Source: JACMPA01 sp035564115 (GTDB lineage Bacteria; Patescibacteriota; Saccharimonadia; Saccharimonadales; UBA4665). From it: a stretch of 17,509 bases of DNA. The DNA is taken from assembly GCA_035564115.1 (NCBI GenBank), contig DATMTN010000020.1, positions 1-17,509 of the forward strand, written 5' to 3'. Shown here piece after piece: positions 1-7,230 of this stretch; the stretch's first letter is position 1, and each line of letters starts with the position of its first letter. Position numbers and translations under genes: made by a program. The notes beneath the pieces were generated by a model, which saw only the letters and a program-made list of their open reading frames with translations, was not told the origin of the DNA and ran no database searches.

Positions 1-5
1 GAAGC

Positions 6-33
6 TTGACAGGGGTACCATAAGCGGTATATT
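6..33 (+). promoter_or_regulatory. Promoter of the 336-aa ORF
   Basis: A consensus -35 TTGACA (6-11), a 16-bp spacer and -10 TATATT (28-33) form a near-ideal housekeeping sigma-70-type promoter. The predicted start is near position 40. This leaves about 46 nt of leader before the ATG at 87, with the ribosome site AAAAGGAA at 71-78. The -10 is preceded by GG, a context repeated at several other promoters in this window. Confidence 0.75.
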
Positions 34-86
34 TTTAACCTAAGGTATTCAAACATAAACACTCAAAAACAAAAGGAATAAACACC

Positions 87-1097
87 ATGGGCGAAGATTT
101 CCCACTAGACCCCAACCAAGTACAGCCACCACAGGAAGCGCAGCCCGAAGAGCTCCAGCAAGCTGGAGCGCCACAAGTTGAAAACATGCCACAAGAGGGC
201 GACACGGTGGCTGCAGAGGTTGTGACACCCGAAGGTGAACAGTTACAGGGCGCTGAAGCTGTATCATCGGATGCTCATGTAGATGACGAAGGCGTGCCAG
301 CGAGCTACATTCGTAATGAAGAAAAAGCCGCAACAATGGCCGACAAGCAAAACGAAACATTCGATGATAACGACGGCAAGACTATTGAAGAATGGCGGGC
401 GGAGCAGTTCTCGCCAGACCATAAGCCGTCATGGAGTAGTCCCGAAGCTGCTGCCAAAGACGCGGGTAAAGATTACGATCTGGTGAAGGCGAGTAAGCTT
501 GAGACACCTGAGCGGGCCAGAGAGTTTGCCTTAAAAAGCAGATCTATTTTCTTGGATTATAGTCACGCTATTGCTGAGAACTACAGGGAGCACGGGGATC
601 AACTAAGTCCAAGCCTTCAGGCGTTGGATTTGGTCTACGAGTTAGCTAAAGATGTTGGGTATCACGATTTCAACACAGTGCGTGCTAACTATGACCAGAA
701 TGGCCTAAAAGTGGAACTCGATACATCTGATGGTGGCGCGGTTGTCGTGACGACAAAGCGCTTCTCTGGTCAACCACGAGAAGAATGGCGACTGCCGATG
801 TTTAGTAGCGGTGCGTACACATTGACAGAGCGAGCCGCTGACCCTAACGGAGAGTTTAGTAGTGTCGTTACAACTAAGACGCGAAGTCTGACCGAAGAGG
901 ACGTGACCAGGCTAGGCACATTGCTTGAACCTGCAGTTAAGCACAAGGCTCAAGAGAAGAAATGGCAGGAACAGGCGTATCATGAGGACGAAGACGAGCA
1001 GGATGATCTGCGTCGTGAGGTTGCTTTTCAAAAGCATTTGGACGAAACAGGTGATTGGTCAGAAGCTCAGCGCCGGGCTGGCGTAACACCGAAGTAG
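87..1097 (+). CDS. Acidic soluble protein with disordered N-terminus, unknown function
   Basis: I do not recognise this 336-residue protein. The ATG at 87 follows a good AAAAGGAA ribosome site (9-nt gap) and a strong promoter at 6-33. Residues 1-125 are rich in Pro, Gln, Glu and Asp and look intrinsically disordered. Residues 138-200 look helical, residues 203-265 look like alternating beta strands (short runs such as AVVVTTKRF), and residues 267-335 form a highly charged helical tail with an acidic cluster at about 299-307. There is no signal peptide, membrane segment or cysteine, so it is probably cytoplasmic. The tail WSEAQRRAGVTPK (324-336) is basic. The gene stands alone in its transcript, and the next gene has its own promoter. 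It could be a nucleoid- or surface-associated accessory protein, but nothing in the sequence decides this. The reading frame is long and intact, and that is the main evidence for the gene. Confidence 0.85.
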   Translation: MGEDFPLDPNQVQPPQEAQPEELQQAGAPQVENMPQEGDTVAAEVVTPEGEQLQGAEAVSSDAHVDDEGVPASYIRNEEKAATMADKQNETFDDNDGKTIEEWRAEQFSPDHKPSWSSPEAAAKDAGKDYDLVKASKLETPERAREFALKSRSIFLDYSHAIAENYREHGDQLSPSLQALDLVYELAKDVGYHDFNTVRANYDQNGLKVELDTSDGGAVVVTTKRFSGQPREEWRLPMFSSGAYTLTERAADPNGEFSSVVTTKTRSLTEEDVTRLGTLLEPAVKHKAQEKKWQEQAYHEDEDEQDDLRREVAFQKHLDETGDWSEAQRRAGVTPK

Positions 1098-1130
1098 GCT
1101 GGTTTCTGGCGGCCGGAGTAGAAGTGGTCA

Positions 1131-1155
1131 AATCGTGTACGGACGTACAACGATT
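1131..1155. repeat. Imperfect inverted repeat between the two large unknown genes
   Basis: AATCGTGTAC (1131-1140) can pair with GTAC plus ACGATT (1145-1148 and 1150-1155), with one bulged A at 1149 and a very tight apex. It begins 33 bp after the stop of the 336-aa gene and ends 15 bp before a -35 element. No T-run follows, so it is not a classical intrinsic terminator. It may be an RNA 3'-end hairpin or a regulator site for the promoter at 1170. Confidence 0.45.
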
Positions 1156-1169
1156 AAGGTGTAATGTAA

Positions 1170-1198
1170 TTGACGTTTTAGGTATTTTTGGGTATAGT
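1170..1198 (+). promoter_or_regulatory. Strong promoter with no obvious large gene directly behind it
   Basis: TTGACG (1170-1175), a 17-bp spacer and TATAGT (1193-1198) match the sigma-70 pattern closely. Transcription should start near 1205, about 200 bp before the 711-aa gene, which has its own promoter. The transcript would cover the possible 33-aa ORF at 1240, or it could be a small RNA. The -10 again follows GG. Confidence 0.65.
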
Positions 1199-1239
1199 AG
1201 TGCTTACGTTTTTACGAAATAAATAGATATAGAACCGAT

Positions 1240-1341
1240 ATGCAAAGCACCGCCACCATCACACCCGCCGACGCCGCCGAAGAGCTGGCTGCAGCAATCG
1301 GCCTGCCATTTATCAACGCTGCCGGCAACTGGGTGTTCTAA
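1240..1341 (+). CDS. Possible small protein, 33 aa, Ala-rich
   Basis: ATG at 1240 opens a frame of 33 codons ending in TAA at 1339-1341. The peptide is alanine-rich (for example ADAAEELAAAIGLP) and ends NWVF. Third codon positions are mostly G or C, like the housekeeping genes in this window and unlike the AT-rich DNA around it, which favours real coding. There is no Shine-Dalgarno sequence. A TATAGA at 1228-1233 would place a transcription start exactly at the A of the ATG, and a stronger promoter at 1170-1198 also reads into it. I do not recognise the peptide. It could be a small effector, a leader peptide or a fragment of a decayed gene. Confidence 0.45.
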   Translation: MQSTATITPADAAEELAAAIGLPFINAAGNWVF

Positions 1342-1368
1342 GGCCCATTCATAACAGGGGCGAAGCTA

Positions 1369-1397
1369 TTGCATTTTTATACCGTTTATGCTAAAAT
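1369..1397 (+). promoter_or_regulatory. Promoter of the six-repeat protein (leaderless)
   Basis: TTGCAT (1369-1374), a 17-bp spacer and TAAAAT (1392-1397), preceded by the extended -10 element TGC (1389-1391). The predicted start at about 1404 is only 3 nt before the ATG at 1407, so the mRNA should be leaderless. This agrees with the lack of a Shine-Dalgarno sequence. Confidence 0.7.
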
Positions 1398-1406
1398 AGC
1401 AATGTT

Positions 1407-3542
1407 ATGGCATTAGCTAGCTACGAAGCCCAAAATCTACGTCACGAAACACCTCAGGAACAGATTGAATCAATACTGAATCGGCAGCTGAGTCCCGAGA
1501 ATATTGATACCTTTGCTGATGATGCCTTGGACGATCTGGTAGCCGTAGTTGATGACACGGTTGGCGCGTATGCGCAGCAGCCGACCACGGTGTACGGTTC
1601 CGGCAAAGATACAGAAGCCGCTGCGTTTGCGTACTTTGGCATGGGTGATGTGGAGTCTGTCCTAGACCACGTAGCTCAGAAGGCCGAGGAAATTCATGAG
1701 CTCGACACTGTTATTGAGCGTGCTGACACCCACAGTACTGTCATCGTGCCGCCCGAAGCAGGCCGGCCTATCATGTCTGGCGAAGGAAGCTTCGAGGCTA
1801 AGGACATAATCCCACGAACCAAAACAACGCTATTCTTGCTGGCGAATGAGCATAATATAGATCTTCACGACCCCCAACAACTACGGCTGCATGTTGGCCA
1901 GATTACTCCTGGAATGATGCGCCAAACTAGCTACCATCTTATTGAAGTGCCAAGTTTACACCGCGACATTTTGGTGTGCGATGAAGAGGGCAACCAGAGC
2001 TTTGTATTCGACACTATATATTTGCAGAAGCTCAATATATCTCCTGATGCACTATTAACTCTCTCAAAGCCAGAACTCAAGGCGCTTATCCAGGAGCACC
2101 CGGATACAGGTCAAGGGTTTAAATACTCAGATAACTTTGTGAGTAACATGCTGAACGCCATTGATGATCCGCGTACTGTCCAGGCTGAACCGCAGCCAGA
2201 GCGAGTCGTGACGTTGCGCCCGCAGGCCGAAAAAGCCCCAGAGGGCTACTTGTCTATTAAGGGCTTTGCCGATACGCTCGGCTCAAGCGCTAAGTATCTG
2301 GCCGCACTTATGAAAGATATTGACCCAGAAATATTTGGCCCAGTTACTATTTACAAGTTTGGCGGAAACAGTGTGCCAGGCTATTCCCCAAGGCAACAGG
2401 AGCTATTGCGTGCTGCAGGTGAGGCGCGGGGAAAATTTGCAGTGATGATGCCCGAAGGATATGTTGGTCTAGCTGAATTCGCCAGCATGGCGGGATTAAG
2501 CACAGAAACTGTCACGAGCACATTTGAGAAGATTAATCCCGAATTACTCGGTACGGTTGAGCGATATCGGAACAAACGAAGCGATGCCATTGTGGGCCTG
2601 AGTCCAAGCCAACAGGTTACCCTACGGGCAAAACTAGAGGAAAATGGTTTGTTTTTGCCGATGGCACCAGAGGGTTACTTGTCTATCAGGGGTATTGCTA
2701 AAAAGTTTAAGCTAAACAATTCTACTGTCGAGGGTGCTATTAAGAGTATGGATGAAGAAGAGTTTGGCCATGCCGAGCGCTTCAGGTTTGCTAGTAGGGT
2801 AACTCAGGGCTATTCACCTGGGCAAATACAGCATATCACCGAGAAGCTAGAGGCACGGGGGGCATTTTTGGATCAACCACCTGAAGGATACGTGTCGTTT
2901 AAACAGTTCTGGAAAGAGTACGGCGTTAACAAGGCGATAATGCAGACCATTCTAGAGACAACCGACAATGAAGAGCTCAAGTCAATTGATATGTTTAAGT
3001 TCAAGACTACGCGGGGTATGGGGCTTTCGCCGCGCGAGCAAGAAGTGCTACTCGACGAGTTAACGGCTCGAGGCGTATTTGATAGGGTCGCACCAAAAGA
3101 TTACACATCTCTTACTGCCTTTGCACGAAATATGAAGGTAAGCCGTGAAACCGTCGAGAAAGCAATTGAGAATTTAGACCCTGAGGATTTGGGTGAGCTG
3201 CGTACATATCAATTCCAGGCGAAGACAACGCGAGGTTTGTCGCCTATCCAGCAGGAAAAGATTGAAGTCGAACTCTACCGCAGTGGTCTGCTGGTACCGG
3301 TGTCTCCAGAGGGTTACCTAAGTCGTAGCGGAGTGGTCAAGTTCCTGGGAAGTAACCAAGCAATGGTCGAGAAAGCGATTGCAGCATTAGAGGCGGAGGG
3401 TAAGCTGGAAGCACCACAGAACTTCCGATTTCCAAAGGCACCGCGTGCGTATCGTGGGTTTTCGCCGGCGGATCAGGAAGTGATTAAACAATGGCTCTTC
3501 GTACGCGGCACTACCATGCATCTCCGGGACACTGATAGCTAG
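1407..3542 (+). CDS. Six-repeat protein with MerR/excisionase-like winged-helix modules
   Basis: This 711-residue protein has no family I can name. Residues 1-270 form a non-repeated N-terminal region, with an acidic helical stretch at 20-105 and a mixed alpha/beta part at 130-255. From residue 278 to the end it consists of six units starting at P278, P349, P421, P492, P563 and P634, spaced 71, 72, 71, 71 and 71 residues. Each unit reads roughly PEGY-L-S-x-x-x-F-A, then a helix-turn-helix-like segment with a TVE-x-AI second helix, then (D/N)PE-x-(L/F)G, Y-x-F, a G-(L/Y/F)-SP-x-Q element and a closing L-x-x-x-G-x-F. The order (HTH, turn, Y-x-F, SP-x-Q helix) is that of MerR or excisionase winged helices, so tandem DNA binding is my inference. 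No membrane segment or signal peptide is visible. The protein is transcribed alone from a leaderless promoter. It could instead be an elongated protein-protein scaffold. Confidence 0.85.
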   Translation: MALASYEAQNLRHETPQEQIESILNRQLSPENIDTFADDALDDLVAVVDDTVGAYAQQPTTVYGSGKDTEAAAFAYFGMGDVESVLDHVAQKAEEIHELDTVIERADTHSTVIVPPEAGRPIMSGEGSFEAKDIIPRTKTTLFLLANEHNIDLHDPQQLRLHVGQITPGMMRQTSYHLIEVPSLHRDILVCDEEGNQSFVFDTIYLQKLNISPDALLTLSKPELKALIQEHPDTGQGFKYSDNFVSNMLNAIDDPRTVQAEPQPERVVTLRPQAEKAPEGYLSIKGFADTLGSSAKYLAALMKDIDPEIFGPVTIYKFGGNSVPGYSPRQQELLRAAGEARGKFAVMMPEGYVGLAEFASMAGLSTETVTSTFEKINPELLGTVERYRNKRSDAIVGLSPSQQVTLRAKLEENGLFLPMAPEGYLSIRGIAKKFKLNNSTVEGAIKSMDEEEFGHAERFRFASRVTQGYSPGQIQHITEKLEARGAFLDQPPEGYVSFKQFWKEYGVNKAIMQTILETTDNEELKSIDMFKFKTTRGMGLSPREQEVLLDELTARGVFDRVAPKDYTSLTAFARNMKVSRETVEKAIENLDPEDLGELRTYQFQAKTTRGLSPIQQEKIEVELYRSGLLVPVSPEGYLSRSGVVKFLGSNQAMVEKAIAALEAEGKLEAPQNFRFPKAPRAYRGFSPADQEVIKQWLFVRGTTMHLRDTDS
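2238..3539 (+). repeat. Six protein-level tandem repeats of 213-216 bp
   Basis: Repeat units begin at 2238, 2451, 2667, 2880, 3093 and 3306. The period is almost exact at 213, 216, 213, 213 and 213 bp. The units share a clear protein consensus (PEGY at the start, G-hydrophobic-SP-x-Q near the end), but the nucleotide sequences have diverged widely. The array is therefore old and kept by selection on the protein, not a recent duplication. The last unit has a modified tail of about 11 residues. Confidence 0.85.
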
Positions 3543-3565
3543 TGGCGAAGTTGGACACGGTTCTT

Positions 3566-3571
3566 TATAAT
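3566..3571 (+). promoter_or_regulatory. -10 element for frr
   Basis: A perfect TATAAT lies at 3566-3571. The -35 at the right distance (TGGCGA, 3543-3548) is weak. Transcription from about 3578 would give a leader of about 22 nt with the ribosome site GAAGGGA just before the ATG at 3600. This probably starts the frr-polyprenyl synthase-uppS transcript. Confidence 0.55.
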
Positions 3572-3599
3572 AGGTAGCTAGACTAACCGAAGGGACAGA

Positions 3600-4163
3600 A
3601 TGAATCCGAACCAAGCACTGGATGATGCCAAGAAAAAGTTTGCCGCCGCCCTGGAGCGGTTCCATGAGCAGCTCAAGGGTCTGCGTACCGGCCGGGCCAA
3701 CGCGGCCATGCTGGATGGTGTGATGGTTGAGGCCTACGGCACACCCATGCCGCTGAACCAAGTCGCTAATGTGACGGCACCAGAGGCGCAGCTGCTACAG
3801 ATTACGCCTTTTGACCCCACGAATATTCAGGCGATTGCGACTGCTATTCGCAATAATCCGGCCCTGGGCCTGAACCCATCGGACGACGGCCGCGTGGTGC
3901 GGATTCCCATCCCAGCCCTGACCGAGGAGCGCCGCCGAGAGATAAGCAAGCAAGTTGGTGCCAAGCAAGAAGACTGCATGGTTGCTATGCGGAGCAGCAG
4001 GCACGACGCCATGGATGCGATTGACGGAGCTAAAAAGGACAAAGAGATTGGTGAGGACGAAGCCGACCGTCTGAAAAAGCAGGTCGACGACGCCATGAAC
4101 AGCACCCGCAGCGAAGTTGAAGCGGCGGCCAAGGCCAAAGAACAAGAAATAATGAGTCTGTAG
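3600..4163 (+). CDS. frr: Ribosome recycling factor
   Basis: Ribosome recycling factor works with EF-G to split the post-termination ribosome so that subunits can be reused. The 187-residue length is normal for the family. Visible hallmarks are the LRTGRA segment (28-33), the EAYGTPMPLNQVANV strand region after residue 44, the central RIPIPALTEERR motif and the charged C-terminal helix that completes the three-helix bundle. The ATG at 3600 is preceded by AAGGGA at a 5-6 nt gap. It is the first gene of a cluster that in most bacteria runs pyrH-frr-uppS-cdsA-dxr-rseP-proS. Here a prenyl synthase follows only 7 nt later, so the genes are almost certainly co-transcribed. Confidence 0.97.
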   Translation: MNPNQALDDAKKKFAAALERFHEQLKGLRTGRANAAMLDGVMVEAYGTPMPLNQVANVTAPEAQLLQITPFDPTNIQAIATAIRNNPALGLNPSDDGRVVRIPIPALTEERRREISKQVGAKQEDCMVAMRSSRHDAMDAIDGAKKDKEIGEDEADRLKKQVDDAMNSTRSEVEAAAKAKEQEIMSL

Positions 4164-4170
4164 CAGCTAT

Positions 4171-5226
4171 ATGGCTGCACAGCACCTGGATGAGCTGTGG
4201 GCATACCGACAGCCAATAGAGGCCGCATTGGCGGTGTACCTGGAACAAGTTCCGGCGCTGTTGGGCGGCGAACTGTCGGCTGATGCTCGAGACGCATTTC
4301 AGCGATTACAGGAGTATAGCCTGCGGCCGGCTAAGCGGGTTCGCGGCGCACTCGGTGCGTGTATCTATGATGTGAGCGCAGGCACGCAGCATGCTGAACA
4401 GGCGATTCAACTGGGAGTCGTACTGGAGCTGGTGCACAGCTACTTGCTCATAATTGACGATGTCATGGATGAATCGTCGCTGCGACGGGGCCTGCCGACC
4501 ATTCACGAAGTCTACCTGCGGGATGGCGTCACCCGCCACGAAGCCGAAATGTTGGCAGTGAATGTTGGGCTGCTGGCGCAACACCTAGCTGGACTGCTCC
4601 TAAGTCGGATCGATGTGCCGGCCGAAAATTTGCGGGCTGCAACCAGCTGGTTGCACCGAAATGTTGCGATTACTGGTGTGGGGCAGCTCGATGATCTTCG
4701 TCAGCGACCAGCTACTGGTGCCGTTGGTGACTCGACAGTCCTCCGGAAATACCTGCAAAAGACGAGCTACTACACGTTCGTAAATCCGTTGCAGCTTGGC
4801 CTTGTGTTGGGTGGGAAAGCCGATACTGAACAACTCCAGGCTGCTGAGCGATTTGGCGAACCAGCTGGCATCGCTTTTCAGATTCGGGATGATTATCTAA
4901 GTTTGTGGGGCGCAGACACGGCCAAGCTGGATGATATCCGCGAGGGCAAATACACATTGTTTGTGGACGACGCGCTTAAACACGCCAGTTCGCCAGAGCA
5001 GCAAAAGTTGCGGGCAATCCTGGGCAATCCTGCTGCCTCAGAGGCAGATATGCGAAATGTACGAGGGATATTCGAAGCAACCGGTGCCCAAAAGCGGGTG
5101 ATGGCTGTGATGCAATCCCAGGCCACTAAGGCAGATAATGCCCTCAAAACTTGGCCGGCGATTGATAAAAAACTTTCCGAAATACTGCACGAGCTAGTAG
5201 ACTATGCTACGACGAGGAAATTATGA
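4171..5226 (+). CDS. Trans-polyprenyl diphosphate synthase (IspA/IdsA-like)
   Basis: This enzyme belongs to the (E)-prenyl diphosphate synthase family, which condenses isopentenyl diphosphate with an allylic primer to make all-trans products such as FPP or GGPP. In 351 residues I see the AKRVRG substrate-binding segment (54-59), the first Asp-rich motif DDVMD (96-100) followed by RR (105-106), the KTS triplet (197-199), and the FQIRDD second Asp-rich region (236-241) followed by DDIREGKYT (254-262). The second motif is DDYLS rather than DDxxD, with further aspartates 13-14 residues on. The start lies 7 nt after the frr stop without a clear ribosome site, so reinitiation is likely. It overlaps uppS by 4 nt (ATGA). 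The likely job is to provide the allylic primer for UppS. Product chain length cannot be decided here. Confidence 0.92.
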   Translation: MAAQHLDELWAYRQPIEAALAVYLEQVPALLGGELSADARDAFQRLQEYSLRPAKRVRGALGACIYDVSAGTQHAEQAIQLGVVLELVHSYLLIIDDVMDESSLRRGLPTIHEVYLRDGVTRHEAEMLAVNVGLLAQHLAGLLLSRIDVPAENLRAATSWLHRNVAITGVGQLDDLRQRPATGAVGDSTVLRKYLQKTSYYTFVNPLQLGLVLGGKADTEQLQAAERFGEPAGIAFQIRDDYLSLWGADTAKLDDIREGKYTLFVDDALKHASSPEQQKLRAILGNPAASEADMRNVRGIFEATGAQKRVMAVMQSQATKADNALKTWPAIDKKLSEILHELVDYATTRKL

Positions 5227-5918
5227 GCACAGACGCACACATACCTACACATGTCGGACTTATCCTGGACGGTAACCGCCGCTGGGCGCGTCAGCATGAC
5301 TTGCCGCTGATGGAAGGGCACCGCCGGGGCTACGATAATTTGCGCACTATTCTGGAGGAAGCCCTCGACATGGGTGTGGAGTACGTATCGGCCTATGTGT
5401 TCTCGACCGAGAACTGGACACGTACCAAGCTGGAAGTGAACTACCTGATGAAATTGATCATGAATATGCTGACGCGTGATTTGCGAGAACTCCATGAACG
5501 GGGTATCCGAATTGTCTGGCTGGGCAGCAAACAGCAGGTTGGCAAGAAAGTGCAGCGGGCGATCGAGGACGCGGAGGCTTTGACGGCCGAGAATACTCGC
5601 GGCACCTTTGGGCTGTGTTTCAACCACGGTGGCCACCGCGAAATTGCTGAAGCCGTGCAGCGCATGGTGGCTGATGGTATTGCTGTCGATGAGATGAGTG
5701 AAGCAAAGATTGCCGAGTATATTGACTACCCAGATGTGCCGCCGATTGACCTAGTTATTCGTACTTCCGGTGAAGAGCGCTTGAGCAATTTCATGCTGTG
5801 GCGGGCCGCTTACAGCGAGCTGGCGTTTACGGACACCTTATGGCCAGACTTTAATATCGACGAGTTCAAGGAAATTCTTGCAGAGTATGCTGAGCGCGGT
5901 CGGCGTTTTGGCAAGTAG
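5223..5918 (+). CDS. uppS: Isoprenyl (undecaprenyl) diphosphate synthase, cis type
   Basis: Cis-prenyltransferase that extends an allylic diphosphate with IPP to the long lipid carrier used for peptidoglycan and surface glycans. Its 231 residues hold all five family blocks: LILDGNRRWA with catalytic Asp16, the STENW segment (61-65), FNHGGHREI (133-141, where most bacteria have NYGGR-x-EI/DI), IRTSGEERLSNF (179-190) with the diphosphate-binding arginines, and the AFTDTLWPDF block (201-210). The ATG overlaps the TGA of the upstream prenyl synthase (ATGA) and has GAGGAAA at 5214-5220, so translational coupling is expected. Direct linkage to a trans-prenyl synthase suggests the two make and extend the same primer. 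Confidence 0.96.
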   Translation: MSTDAHIPTHVGLILDGNRRWARQHDLPLMEGHRRGYDNLRTILEEALDMGVEYVSAYVFSTENWTRTKLEVNYLMKLIMNMLTRDLRELHERGIRIVWLGSKQQVGKKVQRAIEDAEALTAENTRGTFGLCFNHGGHREIAEAVQRMVADGIAVDEMSEAKIAEYIDYPDVPPIDLVIRTSGEERLSNFMLWRAAYSELAFTDTLWPDFNIDEFKEILAEYAERGRRFGK

Positions 5919-5965
5919 ACACGCAATGTCTGCTCGCCAGATTCTCAGTCAGTTTCCAGTGTATC

Positions 5966-5974
5966 TGGTACACT
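5966..5974 (+). promoter_or_regulatory. Extended -10 promoter of rseP (leaderless)
   Basis: TGG plus TACACT forms an extended -10 (5966-5974), and no convincing -35 is seen. The start is expected near 5981, 2 nt before the ATG at 5983, so the rseP mRNA would be leaderless. No Shine-Dalgarno sequence is present. Confidence 0.6.
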
Positions 5975-5982
5975 AGTATGTA

Positions 5983-7230
5983 ATGTCGGTTATCCTTTTG
6001 ATTGTTGGACTAGTGCTGTTTATCGCGCTAGTTGTTGTCCATGAGTGGGGGCACTTTATTATGGCGCGGCGCAATGGCGTGACCGTAGAAGAATTCGCGA
6101 TTTTCTTCCCACCACGACTGTTTAAGCGTAAGACGAAGGCTGGCTGGGACTTTGCCATTAATCTACTGCCGCTGGGTGGCTACGTGAAGCTAAAGGGCGA
6201 GCACGATAGCGATACCGCCAAGGGCAGCTTCGGCGCCGCTAGCTTGGCTGCCAAGACCAAGATTATGGCAGCCGGTGTAGTTATGAACCTGATTACAGCG
6301 ATTGTACTATTCACAATTTTGGCTCTTGTGGGTATCCCACAACTGGTCGATAATCAGTTTACGATCAAGAGTGATACGAAGGTATCGCGTAGTGAACTGA
6401 TTATAAGCTATGTCGAACCGGGCTCACCGGCTGCCAAAGCTGGCCTGAAGACAGGCGACCAGATAAAAGGCGCCTGGCTTTCTCGTGCCGGTACCTGCGC
6501 GTATCCTGAATTTGTCGGCTCCTTGCACTGTGATCTAGGACCCTTAACTGGCTATGGACCGAAGGATCCAGATATCACCATCAAGAATCCTCAAGATCTT
6601 AAAAATGTGACCAAACAACATGCTGGTAAGGTTGTGCAGTTCGCGGTGGTGCGCGGCGGCAAGGAATACGCACCGTCTGTACAGCTGCGGACTGAGCAAG
6701 TCGTGGCAACCAGTCAAAAGACAAATGCGCCTAAGGGCTATCTGGGCGTGGCGCCATCTACCTACACGCTGCAGCGATCCACCTGGTCGGCGCCGATTGT
6801 GGCGCTGGGCCTGACCAAGCAGTTCACGGTGCTGACATTCCAGGGGCTCGGTAAGGCAGTTGCCGGGCTGGGTAGTATCATCGCCGGTGCGGTGACAGGG
6901 AACACGCACGCCCGTCAAAACGGCCAGACGGCGGCCAGCGAGCAGGTATCCGGGCCGGTTGGGATATATGTCATCTTACAAGATGGCAGCTTGCTGGGTT
7001 ATCAGTACGTGCTGTTTATCATCGCGATCATCTCGCTGACGTTGGCTATCATGAATATCTTGCCAATTCCGGCACTGGACGGTGGTCGCTTGTGGATTAC
7101 GCTGTTCACGCGTGCTATCGGCAAGCCGCTCAGCGCCAAACGCGAGGAGTGGATTAACGCCACTGGCTTCCTAGTCTTAATTGGCCTGATGGTCGTAATT
7201 ACTGTCGTTGATGTCAAACGCTTCTTCTAA
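5983..7230 (+). CDS. rseP: RseP-type site-2 membrane metalloprotease
   Basis: M50 family intramembrane zinc protease, which cleaves transmembrane segments of anti-sigma factors or leftover signal peptides. The 415-residue protein has HEWGH at 20-24 in the first membrane helix (zinc ligands His20 and His24, catalytic Glu21). The third ligand region NILPIPALDGGRL has Asp366. Membrane helices are predicted near 2-24, 94-118, 340-362 and 392-411. A single PDZ-like domain spans about 140-240 (YVEPGSPAAKAGLKTGD). The PDZ region has an insert of about 35 residues (165-200) containing Cys172 and Cys183, which could form a disulfide if the domain is extracytoplasmic. The gene sits between uppS and proS as in many bacteria, but cdsA and dxr are missing from the usual order. 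The CPBP gene starts inside its 3' end. Confidence 0.94.
   Translation: MSVILLIVGLVLFIALVVVHEWGHFIMARRNGVTVEEFAIFFPPRLFKRKTKAGWDFAINLLPLGGYVKLKGEHDSDTAKGSFGAASLAAKTKIMAAGVVMNLITAIVLFTILALVGIPQLVDNQFTIKSDTKVSRSELIISYVEPGSPAAKAGLKTGDQIKGAWLSRAGTCAYPEFVGSLHCDLGPLTGYGPKDPDITIKNPQDLKNVTKQHAGKVVQFAVVRGGKEYAPSVQLRTEQVVATSQKTNAPKGYLGVAPSTYTLQRSTWSAPIVALGLTKQFTVLTFQGLGKAVAGLGSIIAGAVTGNTHARQNGQTAASEQVSGPVGIYVILQDGSLLGYQYVLFIIAIISLTLAIMNILPIPALDGGRLWITLFTRAIGKPLSAKREEWINATGFLVLIGLMVVITVVDVKRFF

Noticed and set aside
2238..3539. Repeat array as a CRISPR or DNA-level tandem repeat
   Set aside because: The repeat unit is conserved only at the protein level, with no identical nucleotide repeats or spacers.
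3827..4297. 156-codon minus-strand frame opposite frr
   Set aside because: Shadow of frr and the prenyl synthase start. It has no promoter, ribosome site or recognisable protein features.
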